A stretch of 64,000 nt of DNA from CAVYTF01 sp963771435. GTDB taxonomy: Bacteria > Bacteroidota > Bacteroidia > Chitinophagales > Chitinophagaceae. A program made the position numbers and the translations under genes. Under the pieces are notes generated by a model that saw only the letters and a list, made by a program, of their open reading frames with translations, did not search any database and was not told the origin of the DNA. Every line of letters begins with the position of its first letter. The first letter of the stretch is position 1. Below, piece after piece: positions 24,639 through 33,574 of this stretch. The stretch lies in NCBI GenBank assembly GCA_963771435.1, contig CAVYTF010000008.1, positions 62,001 through 126,000 of the forward strand, in the 5' to 3' direction.

Positions 24639-25859
24639 ATGTTTAAACCATTCCTGATCACTGCCATAGCATTACTGGTAGTAAGCACTGCTTTTTCACA
24701 GGTGACATTGACCTCCCAGGATCAAAAAACTACCCTGAGTATAGGTGGCCTTTTTTCTGCTTATTATAACCTAAGGCTTTTAAAGCCAGGTTATGATAAT
24801 TATGACCACAATACCCCGGACTTAAAAGATATGGAACTGGACTTTTGGGGAAAAGCGGACAAAGATTTTGTATATGAACTGAAAGTGAATTTTGCAGAGC
24901 TGATAACAAACGCAGCATCCGGAGGCATTAACGGGAATGCTTTTTCTGCTGATGACCCAGGGCTAAAGAGTGGCTACGTTATGTACACGGGTATCCCCAT
25001 TCATATAAAATTGGGATGGGATAAAACGCCCTTTTCCCAGTCTTCTATAACTGACAACTACGAGTCACCTTTTTGGAGCCATGACCTATTAAGTGGTGGG
25101 GATGTTTTTTCGCGCAGGGATGTGGGTTTAACATTGAGCAGCAGCCTGTGGCAGGAAAGGATCAATATTTATGGGGGAGCTTACTCAGGGCTTGGGGACT
25201 ATTTTATTTATAACAATCAAAGTGACGCAAGCGGCCAGCCAGAATATATAGGGCGTGTAGACTTTTCATATCCTAAAAAATATGATTATAAATCGGTTGA
25301 CCTAGCGGGTTCTACTGTTCCAAAATTCCGCATTGGGGCAGATATACGCTATACTAATAAAACGCAACCGGGCAGCAATACACTGGACCCTGTTCTTTTG
25401 GGCGACTATGATCTGAATATGGTTGATGGCAAGAAGATGGGTTATGGATTTGACTTTTCAGCAGAATATCAGCATTTTTCTGTTCAATTAGAGAATGATA
25501 TGATAAGACTTCAACCTGTAAGCCAGGGCGATGCATTGTATCAAGGCACTGCGGAAAGCTTTAATCAAAATAAGGTAAACGCCGGGGGTTGGGTTGGCTG
25601 TGTCAACTATTACTGGAAGGGAATAAAGTCTGTGTTTTCTGTTAAATATGACAATGTTAATTTGAATGACCTGGTTGCGGGACATGCTGAGAATTTATAT
25701 GTTGGATATGGTTATTTGGTGAAAGGCTGGAACGCCTGCCTGAAAGCAGAATGGGTCAGGCCTTTGGTAGAAGATGTGAATTCTGACCCACTTAAATATA
25801 CTAATAATTTCAGAGTAGGTATGCAGATCATGTTTGATAACCAGGAATTTGCACGATAA
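24639..25859 (+). CDS. Phosphate-selective porin O/P-like outer membrane porin
   Basis: A 406-aa porin with a signal peptide (about residues 1-20, ending STAFSQ), then LTSQDQKTTLSIGGLFSAYYN, the typical first strand of porin O/P proteins. The body alternates hydrophobic residues and has repeated aromatic girdles (MELDFWGKADKDFVYELKV, LEWDKTPFSQ-like segments), and it ends in a beta strand (FRVGMQIMFDNQEFAR). It likely forms a 16-strand outer membrane channel for anions such as phosphate. A lipoprotein gene follows after 39 nt, and the pair shares a terminator. A tandem 11-bp box lies upstream. Confidence 0.82.
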   Translation: MFKPFLITAIALLVVSTAFSQVTLTSQDQKTTLSIGGLFSAYYNLRLLKPGYDNYDHNTPDLKDMELDFWGKADKDFVYELKVNFAELITNAASGGINGNAFSADDPGLKSGYVMYTGIPIHIKLGWDKTPFSQSSITDNYESPFWSHDLLSGGDVFSRRDVGLTLSSSLWQERINIYGGAYSGLGDYFIYNNQSDASGQPEYIGRVDFSYPKKYDYKSVDLAGSTVPKFRIGADIRYTNKTQPGSNTLDPVLLGDYDLNMVDGKKMGYGFDFSAEYQHFSVQLENDMIRLQPVSQGDALYQGTAESFNQNKVNAGGWVGCVNYYWKGIKSVFSVKYDNVNLNDLVAGHAENLYVGYGYLVKGWNACLKAEWVRPLVEDVNSDPLKYTNNFRVGMQIMFDNQEFAR

Positions 25860-25898
25860 AGCATTAATTAAAAAAATAATTTAGTTAAAATAGTTTAC

Positions 25899-26543
25899 AT
25901 GAAAAAAATAGCATTATTAGTTGTTTTGGCTTTCATTTATTTCTTTGCTGCTACGTCCTGTGTTAAAGATAGAACGATGCCCGTAGTTGTATCACCTCAG
26001 GATACAACAGGGATAACAAATGATACACTTTACCTGATCGATTACTGGAATTTTAACAGCGCGGATACTACCCAGATGCTGGTGCCAAACTCTACGGTGA
26101 ATGGGGCAAACATAACGTGGGTAGCGGCTTATTATGATGCGGTTGACCCAGGGTCAACGATCAATGCAAGAAACAACGATACTGCGGGCACGGGCCTGCG
26201 TATGAGAAACCCTTTTACATCAGTTACATTTAATATGCCCACTACGGGCTACCAAAAACCTATATTGACTTTTGCTGCAGAAAGCTCATCCAGCAGTGGC
26301 CCAACTGTGGACGATATTTTTTATACTTTAGACGGCTCAACCTTTGTCAACACAGGTTTACCGGCTGCTTCATTTATGCTTAGCCAAACAGACTGGACAC
26401 AATACCAGTTTGATTTCTCTACTATTGCAGGGGCGACCAACAACCCTAATTTTGCAGTTCAATTTGTGCCTGCAAACAATAATACAGGCACGTCGGGAAA
26501 TGACCGGTATGATAATGTGACGCTTGAAGCGTATAAGCAATAG
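25899..26543 (+). CDS. Lipoprotein of unknown function, downstream of porin
   Basis: A 214-aa predicted lipoprotein: signal peptide with lipobox ATSC, Cys21. The mature part is beta-rich, with LIDYWNFNSADTTQ near residue 47 and NPNFAVQFVPANNNTGTSGNDRY near the C-terminus, patterns also found in choice-of-anchor and cell-surface lipoproteins of Bacteroidota. It has no recognised catalytic domain. The 39-nt gap to the porin gene and the shared terminator suggest joint expression, so it may assist the porin or bind its substrate at the surface. Confidence 0.78.
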   Translation: MKKIALLVVLAFIYFFAATSCVKDRTMPVVVSPQDTTGITNDTLYLIDYWNFNSADTTQMLVPNSTVNGANITWVAAYYDAVDPGSTINARNNDTAGTGLRMRNPFTSVTFNMPTTGYQKPILTFAAESSSSSGPTVDDIFYTLDGSTFVNTGLPAASFMLSQTDWTQYQFDFSTIAGATNNPNFAVQFVPANNNTGTSGNDRYDNVTLEAYKQ

Positions 26544-26573
26544 TTAGACACAATAGAGTTTTAATACTTAGTT

Positions 26574-26610
26574 AATGCCTTCGAGGAGTTTGTTCTGCGA
26601 AGGCATTTTG
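26574..26610 (+). terminator. Terminator of the porin-lipoprotein unit
   Basis: A perfect 10-bp inverted repeat AATGCCTTCG (26574-26583)/CGAAGGCATT (26598-26607), followed by TTG. The T tail is short. Confidence 0.65.
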
Positions 26611-26761
26611 CTGTGAAGGATGCTGTCGTTTGGGCTGGGAAGGTACAAAGGCGTGAAGAGAATGATCAGGAAGGCAGATGAATGATGGATTTAAAGTCAT
26701 CCTAAAAGGGTAGCTTTAAATTCTCATCCGTATCGTATTTACCATTAAAATCCTAAAGCTC

Positions 26762-26791
26762 TTTAAAATAAAAGATCATGATCTAAGTTTG
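26762..26791 (+). promoter_or_regulatory. Promoter of folC
   Basis: TAAGTTTG at 26784-26791 matches the -7 consensus exactly and lies 12 nt before the ATG. TTTA at 26762-26765 is a fair -33 box with a near-normal spacer. GATCATGATC (26774-26783) is a 10-bp palindrome inside the promoter. Confidence 0.6.
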
Positions 26792-26802
26792 CATGACCAA
26801 AT

Positions 26803-28093
26803 ATGAACTACTCACAAACACTTGATCACCTTTTCACAAAACTTCCGATGTACAGCCGCATCGGCGCCGCGGCTTACAAAGAAGACCTCACCAACACCAT
26901 CCATTTATGCGCGGCATTAGATAACCCACACACAAAATTTAAAAGCATACACATCGCCGGAACCAACGGCAAAGGCTCCGTAAGCCACATGTTGTCCGCA
27001 GCGCTTCAAACTGCGGGGTATAAAGTTGGGCTTTATACTTCGCCCCACCTAAAAGACTTCAGGGAAAGAATAAAAGTGAATGGAGAAATGTGCGGCGAAA
27101 CCTTTGTTGTTGATCTTGTTCAGAAGATAATGCCCCTGATCGAAGAAATAGAACCTTCTTTCTTTGAAATAACAGTAGCAATGGCCTTTGAATATTTTGT
27201 GCAGCAGCAGGTAGATATTGCCGTCATCGAAGTTGGCCTTGGCGGCAGGCTCGACAGCACAAATATCATCCTGCCAGAGCTTTCTGTCATCACCAACATC
27301 GGTTGGGACCACATGAACATGCTCGGCAATACCCTTGAGAAAATAGCTTTTGAAAAAGCAGGTATCATAAAAGAAAATATTCCCGTTGTAATTGGCGAAA
27401 CCATCAAAGAAACCAAACCCGTTTTTGATATGGTTGCTGCAAGAAAAAAATGCGCAGATAATTTTTGCACAGGAAAAGCGCTATGTAACCGATTGGGATT
27501 ATCAGCATCATCAACTGCAGGCAACCGTTGCTGATATTAAAACAGATGCAAGGCAAACTTACCAACTGGACCTCACAGGTATTTATCAAACAAAGAATAT
27601 AATAACGGTACTGGAAGCTGCACACCAACTCCATTTGCAAGGGTGGAACCTGGATGAAAAAATATTGGAGAAAAGTTTATCTCATGTAAAGAAACTAACA
27701 GGCCTTCATGGCCGATGGGAAATAATTCATGAAAACCCAGCCATCATTTTAGACGTTGGCCACAATGAAGATGGCATCAAGCAAATTGCCGAGCAGCTTG
27801 AGCTGATGACCTATAATGAACTGCACATTGTGATAGGTATGGTTAAAGACAAAGAAGTGAGCAAAGTATTATCCCTGCTTCCAAAAACCGCAATTTACTA
27901 TTTCACTAAAGCGCAAATACCGCGTGCGATGAATGAAAATGAATTGAATGAAATCGCGGCCGCAATTGGCCTTCATGGAAAAACATTTTCAGAAGTAAAT
28001 GCCGCGCTTGATGCAGCAAAACAACATGCCCATAAAGATGATGTAATACTTGTTTGTGGAAGTGTGTACCTTATTGGAGAAGTGAATTACTGA
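26803..28093 (+). CDS. folC: Folylpolyglutamate/dihydrofolate synthase, frame broken by one base
   Basis: FolC adds glutamate to dihydropteroate and to folates, which keeps them in the cell and active. The N-terminal part has the ATP loop HIAGTNGKGSVSHML and the signature GLGGRLDSTN. The open frame 26803-27534 and the second one to 28093 overlap; deleting one A from the seven-A run at 27444-27450 joins them into 429 aa reading VAARKNAQIIFAQEKRYV. The C-terminal domain then follows (HGRWEIIHENPAIILDVGHNEDG). The break is almost surely a sequencing error. The final bases overlap the convergent NUDIX gene by 7 nt. Confidence 0.93.
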
Positions 28094-28653
28094 TATTTTA
28101 TTTTCTCCAAATACCTCAACGCATAAAATATCGTACTCAGGTGCATGGATTGAACAATTCTCTTTCCTTCTATTAATTGAATCAATTCTTCCATGCTTAC
28201 TTCTAAAATTTCTATCTCTTCGTTAGCATCTAATTTTTGCCCCTGCACTTTTTTACCGCCTGTGGAGATGAACATGTGCATCAGGTTGTTGTTCGTTGAA
28301 GGATTTGCCGAAACGCTGCCGAGGTTATGAACTGCTTCAAAAGCATAGCCTGTTTCTTCCAAAAGCTCCCGCCGAATAGCATCTTCATAAGATGCATCTG
28401 TTGCGTCCACACAGCCGCCCGGAAGTTCAATACAAACTTCACCTAAGGCCTGCCTGAATTGTTTTACTAAAATTATTTTGCCGTCCTCGGTTATTGGAAA
28501 CGCAGTTGCCCATTCAGAAAATTCAAAAACATAGTAGTTATTTACAACTTTCCCATCTGGTTTTTCGCAGGTATCTTTTCTTACAGTACACCAGTTCTCT
28601 TTAAGTATATATTCTGAAAAAAGTGTTTTCCAACGCAGTTTCTCGTCACTCAT
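28087..28653 (-). CDS. NUDIX hydrolase (ADP-ribose pyrophosphatase-like)
   Basis: A 188-aa NUDIX hydrolase, starting at the ATG of MSDEKLRWKTLFSEYIL. The NUDIX box is present as GGCVDATDASYEDAIRRELLEETGYAFE, with the REllEE core giving the metal ligands. An upstream domain-swap strand (YYVFEFSEWATAFPITEDGKIILVKQ) fits the ADP-ribose pyrophosphatase subgroup. Members hydrolyse nucleotide sugars or ADP-ribose as housecleaning. It starts 2 nt after the stop of the upstream DinB gene, so the two are co-transcribed. Confidence 0.9.
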   Translation of the reverse strand: MSDEKLRWKTLFSEYILKENWCTVRKDTCEKPDGKVVNNYYVFEFSEWATAFPITEDGKIILVKQFRQALGEVCIELPGGCVDATDASYEDAIRRELLEETGYAFEAVHNLGSVSANPSTNNNLMHMFISTGGKKVQGQKLDANEEIEILEVSMEELIQLIEGKRIVQSMHLSTIFYALRYLEKIKYQ

Positions 28654-28655
28654 GC

Positions 28656-29183
28656 CTACCATTTCATTCTTTCTCTCAATGCCAAAATATGTTGTGTATG
28701 ATGCTTGCCATGCCAGGCATACATGCCAAGTAAAAACCACAACAGCATTTCCTTTTGGCGCTCAGGATGAAACACGGTGCGTTCCCAATCTTTTTTATCT
28801 AAGTTCTCGATCGCTGCTACCCAACGCAGGTGCAATGAATGAAGCAATGTGAGCGAAACATTAATAGGAACCGCTTCAACATCTGGCAGCATTGCCCATT
28901 CTTTTTCTTCATAACCTTTAATGGTTGGGTTATCTTCTGTCAATGCCAATTTAAAACGGATATAGGCATTCATGTGGCTGTCTGCAACATGATGCACCAG
29001 TTGCTGAACCGTCCAGCCGCCTTCGCGGTAAGGTGTTTGCAACTGGTGCTCGTCAAGGTTTTGCACTGCTGTTTCCAATTCAGAAGGAAGAAATTTAAGG
29101 TCGAGCAGCCACTTTTCTTTTTGTACATCAGAAAATGGCTGAGGCACATATTTCCCAATGGGATATTTTAATGCTTCTGTCAT
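28656..29183 (-). CDS. DinB family protein, putative metal-dependent hydrolase
   Basis: A 175-aa DinB/YfiT-type four-helix bundle. The metal-binding histidines lie in VQQLVHHVADSHMNAY (near residue 62) and in GMYAWHGKHHTQHIL near the C-terminus, the usual three-His pattern. Related enzymes bind nickel or zinc and use bacillithiol or other thiols, but function in Bacteroidota is not known. It begins 14 nt after the FKBP gene's stop region on the same strand, so the run is FKBP, DinB, NUDIX. It has no signal peptide. Confidence 0.86.
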   Translation of the reverse strand: MTEALKYPIGKYVPQPFSDVQKEKWLLDLKFLPSELETAVQNLDEHQLQTPYREGGWTVQQLVHHVADSHMNAYIRFKLALTEDNPTIKGYEEKEWAMLPDVEAVPINVSLTLLHSLHLRWVAAIENLDKKDWERTVFHPERQKEMLLWFLLGMYAWHGKHHTQHILALRERMKW

Positions 29184-29196
29184 AAGTTCTAAATAA

Positions 29197-29928
29197 TTAT
29201 TTAGTTGGCGGCGGCACGGGGTGTTTTACATCCAATAATTCCATTTCAAAGATCAGCGTAGAGCCACCCGGTATATTAGCACCTGCACCCCTATCGCCAT
29301 AACCAAGGTCGCTTGGAATAAATACTCTCCATTTATCCCCAATATGCATTAACTGCAATATCTCCGTCCAGCCCTTTATTACGCCTGTAACAGGGAAAGT
29401 GATGGGTTTGCCGCGTTTGTAAGAGTTATCAAATTCTTTTCCGTCGATCAGCGTTCCCACATAATTTGTCACTACTGTATCTTTCAACGTTGGGGACGCA
29501 GAAGTATCGGTACCTTTTGTAATTACCTGGTATTGCAGGCCATCGGGAAGGGAAATAACGCCGGGCTTTTGTTTATTCACGGCAAGGAAAGCATCACCTT
29601 TTGCTTTTTCAGTGGCCAATTTGTTTGACATTAGTATTTGCATTTTTTTTTGAATAATTGATTGCGCTTCCTGATCTGGTAATAAAACCGGTTTTTCATG
29701 CATAGCATCCAGCATGCCTTTTTGCAGGGCGGCATAGTTAAGGCTGTCAACACCCGATTGTTTTAGATTTTTTCCGATGCTTTGCCCTATTGCATAGCTA
29801 AATGTGTCTGTAGAGTTCTTTAAAATATTAGCCGGCATATGGGTTCCGGCTGTTTTTGTTTGGGCAAAAACGGTAGTGCCCATTGCAAGTAAAATGCAGG
29901 TCATCGATACAAGTTGTTTCATTTTCAT
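29197..29928 (-). CDS. FKBP-type peptidyl-prolyl isomerase (FkpA/Mip-like)
   Basis: A 243-aa secreted folding catalyst. It has a signal peptide (about residues 1-22, ending VFAQ), a helical dimerisation region (DTFSYAIGQSIGKNLKQSG ... AQSIIQKKM), and a C-terminal FKBP domain with VVTNYVGTLIDGKEFDNSY, GVIKGWTEILQLM, GDKWRVFIP and LGYGDRG. This is the domain order of FkpA/Mip, periplasmic prolyl isomerases. It is the first gene of a minus-strand run with DinB and NUDIX genes; the ABC transporter gene lies just upstream. Confidence 0.93.
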   Translation of the reverse strand: MKMKQLVSMTCILLAMGTTVFAQTKTAGTHMPANILKNSTDTFSYAIGQSIGKNLKQSGVDSLNYAALQKGMLDAMHEKPVLLPDQEAQSIIQKKMQILMSNKLATEKAKGDAFLAVNKQKPGVISLPDGLQYQVITKGTDTSASPTLKDTVVTNYVGTLIDGKEFDNSYKRGKPITFPVTGVIKGWTEILQLMHIGDKWRVFIPSDLGYGDRGAGANIPGGSTLIFEMELLDVKHPVPPPTK

Positions 29929-29940
29929 TTTTAAATAGAA

Positions 29941-29966
29941 TTTTTACTTTTGATTTTTTACTTTTT
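29941..29966 (-). repeat. Inverted copy of the A-rich AAGTAAAAAATC core
   Basis: Read on the minus strand it matches the first 23 bp of the repeats at 4457, 4593 and 5620. It lies in the 41-nt gap between the FKBP start and the ABC ATPase stop. Confidence 0.7.
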
Positions 29967-29969
29967 AAT

Positions 29970-30731
29970 TTATTCTTCTCTCCATTGTTTTCCTGTAAGG
30001 GTGATAAACACATCTTCAAGATTAGCTTTCTTCACTTCTCTGGGCCGTTCAAAGCCGGTAGCGACAAGGTCGTCGATCAACTGATCGGGAGTGGCCAGCG
30101 AAATAATTTTTCCGGCATCAATGATCGCGACACGGTCGCACAAAATTTCCGCCTCGTCCATATAATGCGTGGTAATTATAACAGTAGCGCCGTGTTTTTG
30201 AATATCCCTGATCAGATCCCACAAATTTCTCCTTGCCTGTGGGTCAAGCCCTGTTGTAGGTTCGTCAAGGAAAATGATCTTGGGTTTATTAATAAGCGTT
30301 GTGGCTATGGAAAAGCGTTGTTTTTGGCCCCCGCTTAGTTCTTTGAACTTATTTTTTGCTTTATCCCGCAGGTTAACCATGTCAAGCAGTTCCATCGGGT
30401 TTACTTTTTCATTATATAAGCCACAAAAAAGCTCAATAATTTCTACCAAATGCAATCCTGGGTAAAAACCGGATGCCTGCAACTGAACGCCGATTATTTT
30501 TTTTATTTCATTTGGCGATCTGTCAAGGTCAAAACCATCTACAGTTACTTCGCCGCTTGTTTTCTCGCGTAGCGTTTCTATAATTTCAAGCGTGGTTGAT
30601 TTGCCTGCGCCGTTTGGCCCAAGCAAACCGAATATTTCCCCCTCCATCACGTCGAAACTGATGCCTTTTACTGCTTCAAAATCGCCGTACTTTTTCACAA
30701 GGTTCTTTACAGAAATAATTGTGCGCTGCAT
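29970..30731 (-). CDS. ABC transporter ATP-binding protein (DrrA/CcmA-like)
   Basis: A 253-aa ATPase subunit, taking the ATG at 30731 (MQRTIISVKNLVKKYGDF). Walker A is GPNGAGKST, the signature LSGGQKQR, Walker B IIFLDEPTTGLDP and the switch histidine TTHYMDEAE. The closest relatives are the DrrA-type ATPases of drug and polyketide exporters and ABC-2 permeases. No permease gene is adjacent, either upstream or downstream, so its partner must be elsewhere. The long 5' region is filled by a 42-bp repeat array. Confidence 0.93.
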   Translation of the reverse strand: MQRTIISVKNLVKKYGDFEAVKGISFDVMEGEIFGLLGPNGAGKSTTLEIIETLREKTSGEVTVDGFDLDRSPNEIKKIIGVQLQASGFYPGLHLVEIIELFCGLYNEKVNPMELLDMVNLRDKAKNKFKELSGGQKQRFSIATTLINKPKIIFLDEPTTGLDPQARRNLWDLIRDIQKHGATVIITTHYMDEAEILCDRVAIIDAGKIISLATPDQLIDDLVATGFERPREVKKANLEDVFITLTGKQWREE

Positions 30732-31137
30732 AAGGGCGGCAAGGTACAATTGAAAACGGAGAATGGAAAATGGAGAAGGATCTTTTTCATTTTTCAGCCC
30801 GTAACCACACTCACACACCTGTGTAAGCCTGTTTCCTCACGGGAATTTGATCCACACACCTGTGTGAGGCCAATTCCTCTCGGGGGAACGTGCCTACACG
30901 GCTGTGTGAGGGCATCTCCCCCGCAAAGGAACGGGGCTACACAGGTGTGTGGGGGCATTCCCCAGCAAGGGAACGTGTTCACACGGGTGTGTGAGAGCAT
31001 TCCCCCGCGGGGGAACGGGGCTACACAGATGTGTGGAGCCGTCCCCCCGTCAGGAATAGGGCCTAACCGGTTTTTTGCTAACTAAAATATTTTATTGAGC
31101 GCATTTCCGGCCTCAGAGTCATTTTTAAGTTAAAAAC
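30732..31137. other. Intergenic region dominated by a 42-bp array
   Basis: Roughly 400 bases between the ABC ATPase start and the fbp stop, both on the minus strand. Nearly all of 30812-31050 is a tandem array. An open frame (30750-31085) reading the array as a Cys/Pro-rich repeat protein is rejected because it is a consequence of the repeat period. Confidence 0.6.
30812..31050. repeat. 42-bp tandem array with two inverted repeats per unit
   Basis: Six units whose TGTGTGAG-like marks begin at 30820, 30861, 30903, 30946, 30988 and 31030 (spacings 41, 42, 43, 42, 42). Each unit holds an ACAC..GTGT palindrome (e.g. CACACACCTGTGTG) and a C/G palindrome (e.g. TTCCCCCGCGGGGGAA). There are no unique spacers between units, so this is a tandem repeat, not a CRISPR array. 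Confidence 0.9.
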
Positions 31138-32151
31138 TCAATCTTCCTGCTTAAAACTTTCCAGTTCCTCTATCATTTTTGTGCTGCCGATGAAAATTGG
31201 GGTGCGCTGGTGCAGTTCTGCAGGTTGTATTTCCAGGATGCGTTCTTTGCCGTTCGTGGCTTTTCCGCCAGCTACTTCCACAATAAAAGAAAAGGGATTG
31301 CATTCATATTGCAGGCGAAGTTTGCCATTGCGGTTATCGGCGGTTGTGGGATACATAAAAATGCCCCCTTTTATCAGGTTCCGGTGCAGGTCGGCAACCA
31401 TGCTGCCAAAATATCGTTGCGAATATGGGCCGCCATCGGCTTTTGTCTTTCGCTGGCAAGCAGTAATGTATTTTTTTACAAAATCATCGTACTGAAAAAA
31501 ATTACCGTGGTTAACAGAATAAATTTTACCCGTTTCGGGGCATTTCATATCAGGATGGCTGAGGCAATATTCGCCGATAGAAGGGTCAAGCGTGAAACCA
31601 TTTACACCCCTGCGCGTGGCATAAACAAGCATGGTTGATGAGCCATAAATAATATATCCCGCGGCAACCTGTTTGATACCGGGCTGCAAAAAGTCTTCGC
31701 GTGTGCAGGGGCTGCCTTGCTTGCTTATCCTTCTGTACACGCCGAAAATGGTGCCGATAGAAATATTTACATCAATATTATTGCTGCCATCCACCGGATC
31801 GAACATGACCACATATTTGCTCTGGTTACTTATTTCATCATCAAAAATGACAATGTCGTCCATCTCTTCGCTCGCCACGCCGGCGCAACTTATACCATGT
31901 TTCAGCACACCCATGAACTGGTGGTTTGCAAACACATCCAGCTTTTTTACTTCCTCGCCCTGCACATTAGTGCTGCCTGCGTCGCCGAGCAAGTCTGCAA
32001 GGCCCGCTTTGTTCACTTCTACGTTTACCCGTTTTGATGCCAGGCCAATATCGCGCAGCAACGCGCTTAATTCACCGGTAGCGCCGGGTATGGTTCGCAG
32101 TTGTTGTAAAGTAAATTCATCAAGAGTTAAAACTTTCCTGTTTACTATCAT
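31138..32151 (-). CDS. fbp: Class I fructose-1,6-bisphosphatase
   Basis: A 337-aa enzyme of gluconeogenesis, converting fructose-1,6-bisphosphate to fructose-6-phosphate in the cytoplasm. The metal site is in VVMFDPVDGSNNID near residue 118, and KGGIFMYPTTADN and FIVEVAGGKATNG occur in the C-terminal half. The start is taken at the ATG of MIVNRKVLTLDEF; the four preceding codons begin with TTG and are not needed. It diverges from the aspartokinase gene at 32270. Confidence 0.96.
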   Translation of the reverse strand: MIVNRKVLTLDEFTLQQLRTIPGATGELSALLRDIGLASKRVNVEVNKAGLADLLGDAGSTNVQGEEVKKLDVFANHQFMGVLKHGISCAGVASEEMDDIVIFDDEISNQSKYVVMFDPVDGSNNIDVNISIGTIFGVYRRISKQGSPCTREDFLQPGIKQVAAGYIIYGSSTMLVYATRRGVNGFTLDPSIGEYCLSHPDMKCPETGKIYSVNHGNFFQYDDFVKKYITACQRKTKADGGPYSQRYFGSMVADLHRNLIKGGIFMYPTTADNRNGKLRLQYECNPFSFIVEVAGGKATNGKERILEIQPAELHQRTPIFIGSTKMIEELESFKQED

Positions 32152-32269
32152 GGCCAATTTCAAGATTGTTAAGGCGGCAAAAGTCGCAAAATTTCAAATC
32201 ATCAAGGGTTCATTCCTTTTATCTTTGTTTCAATAGAAAGGATTTAGATTGTTGAATCAAAAAATAGAA

Positions 32270-33563
32270 ATGAAAGTTTTTCAAATTTGGCGGCGCAAGT
32301 GTAAACAGTATAGACAGAATTAAAAATACGGCGGAAATAATAAGGCTTTATGAAAGCGAAAAGCTGGTAGTGATCATTTCCGCTATGGGCAAAACAACGA
32401 ACGCGCTTGAAAAAGTGGCTGAAGCTTTTTTTGTGGGCAAAAAAGAAGAAGCGTTGCAGTTGTTTGAGGGAATTAAAAAACAACATATCAATACGGCAAA
32501 ATATTTACTGGTCACCCATTTTAACCACTGCCTTGAACAGCTTTCCTCTTTTTTTACAGAGGTGGAATGGTTGCTGCATGACAAACCGGTGCGCCATTAT
32601 GATTATTATTACGACCAGATCGTTTGCATAGGGGAGTTGCTGAGCACCTGCATCATAAGCTATTACCTGAATGAAGTGAAGATAAAAAATGAATGGATCG
32701 ATGTAAGGGATATTATAAGGACTGATAATAATTTCAGGGATGCAACGGTTGACTGGAAAGTGACGGGGGAGAAGTTGACAGATGTTAGATGGGAGATGAC
32801 AGGTGAGGCCTCTTCTGTCAACGGTCATCCATCATCTAACATCTTCCTTACACAGGGCTTTATCGGCTGTACCGATGAAAACGAAAGCACGACCCTTGGC
32901 CGCGAGGGCAGCGATTTTACGGCAGCGATCTTTGCTAACCTGCTGAACGCCGAAAGCCTGACCATCTGGAAAGATGTGGATGGTGTAATGAATGCAGACC
33001 CCAAGGCGTTTCCCGATGCGCAACTGATCAACGAACTGAGCTTTGATGAAGTAATTGAAATGGCATATTATGGCGCACAGGTCATTCATCCTAAAACTAT
33101 AAAGCCTTTGCAGAACAAGGGCATACCGCTTCTTGTGAAATGTTTTCTTGATGCTTCGTTGCCGGGGACTGTCATTTATAAAAAACAGATCAGGCATCTT
33201 CCACCGATCATTATTGTAAAACAAGAACAGGCGCTAATGCATCTGCGCAGCAAAGACTTTTCTTTTGTTGGCGAAAAGCCGATGAGTGAGTTATATAAGA
33301 TCTTTGGTGAAATAAAGATAAAACCAAACCTTATTCAAACAGGGGCCATCAGCCTGCAAATATGTTTGGACGATAAGAGTGATAAGATCGAACAGCTTGC
33401 AATTGCTGCCAACGATATTTTTGATGTGCAGGTAGAGAAGGGTTTGAGCCTTTTAACCATCAGGCATTTTACCGATGAACTATTAGCGAAAATGATTGCA
33501 GAGAAAATGGTACTACTTACACAGAAGACAAGAGAAACTGTTCAAGTCCTGTATAGATCCTGA
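32270..33563 (+). CDS. Aspartokinase, frame broken by one base
   Basis: Aspartokinase makes aspartyl phosphate, the first step towards lysine, threonine and methionine. The ATG at 32270 reads MKV and then, after removal of one T from the run at 32277-32281, the family start FKFGGASVNSIDRIKN, joining to the long downstream frame (VIISAMGKTTNALEK). The corrected length is 430 aa. The N-terminal kinase domain has GREGSDFTAAIFA near residue 203 and the central GFIGCTDENE; the C-terminal region is an ACT regulatory part. The break is probably sequencing error. It stands alone with no homoserine dehydrogenase fusion. Confidence 0.9.
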
Positions 33564-33574
33564 TGATCCTAAAA

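Noticed and set aside
27392..27534. Programmed frameshift in folC
   Set aside because: Not a known recoding gene, no downstream structure seen, and five other genes have similar one-base breaks.
30812..31050. CRISPR array
   Set aside because: Units are contiguous and repeat in full; there are no unique spacers and no cas genes. The same holds for 19397-19590 and 35809-36075.
30750..31085. Open frame encoding a Cys/Pro-rich repeat protein
   Set aside because: The 42-bp period is divisible by three, so open frames through the array are expected. No signal, no start context and no relatives.
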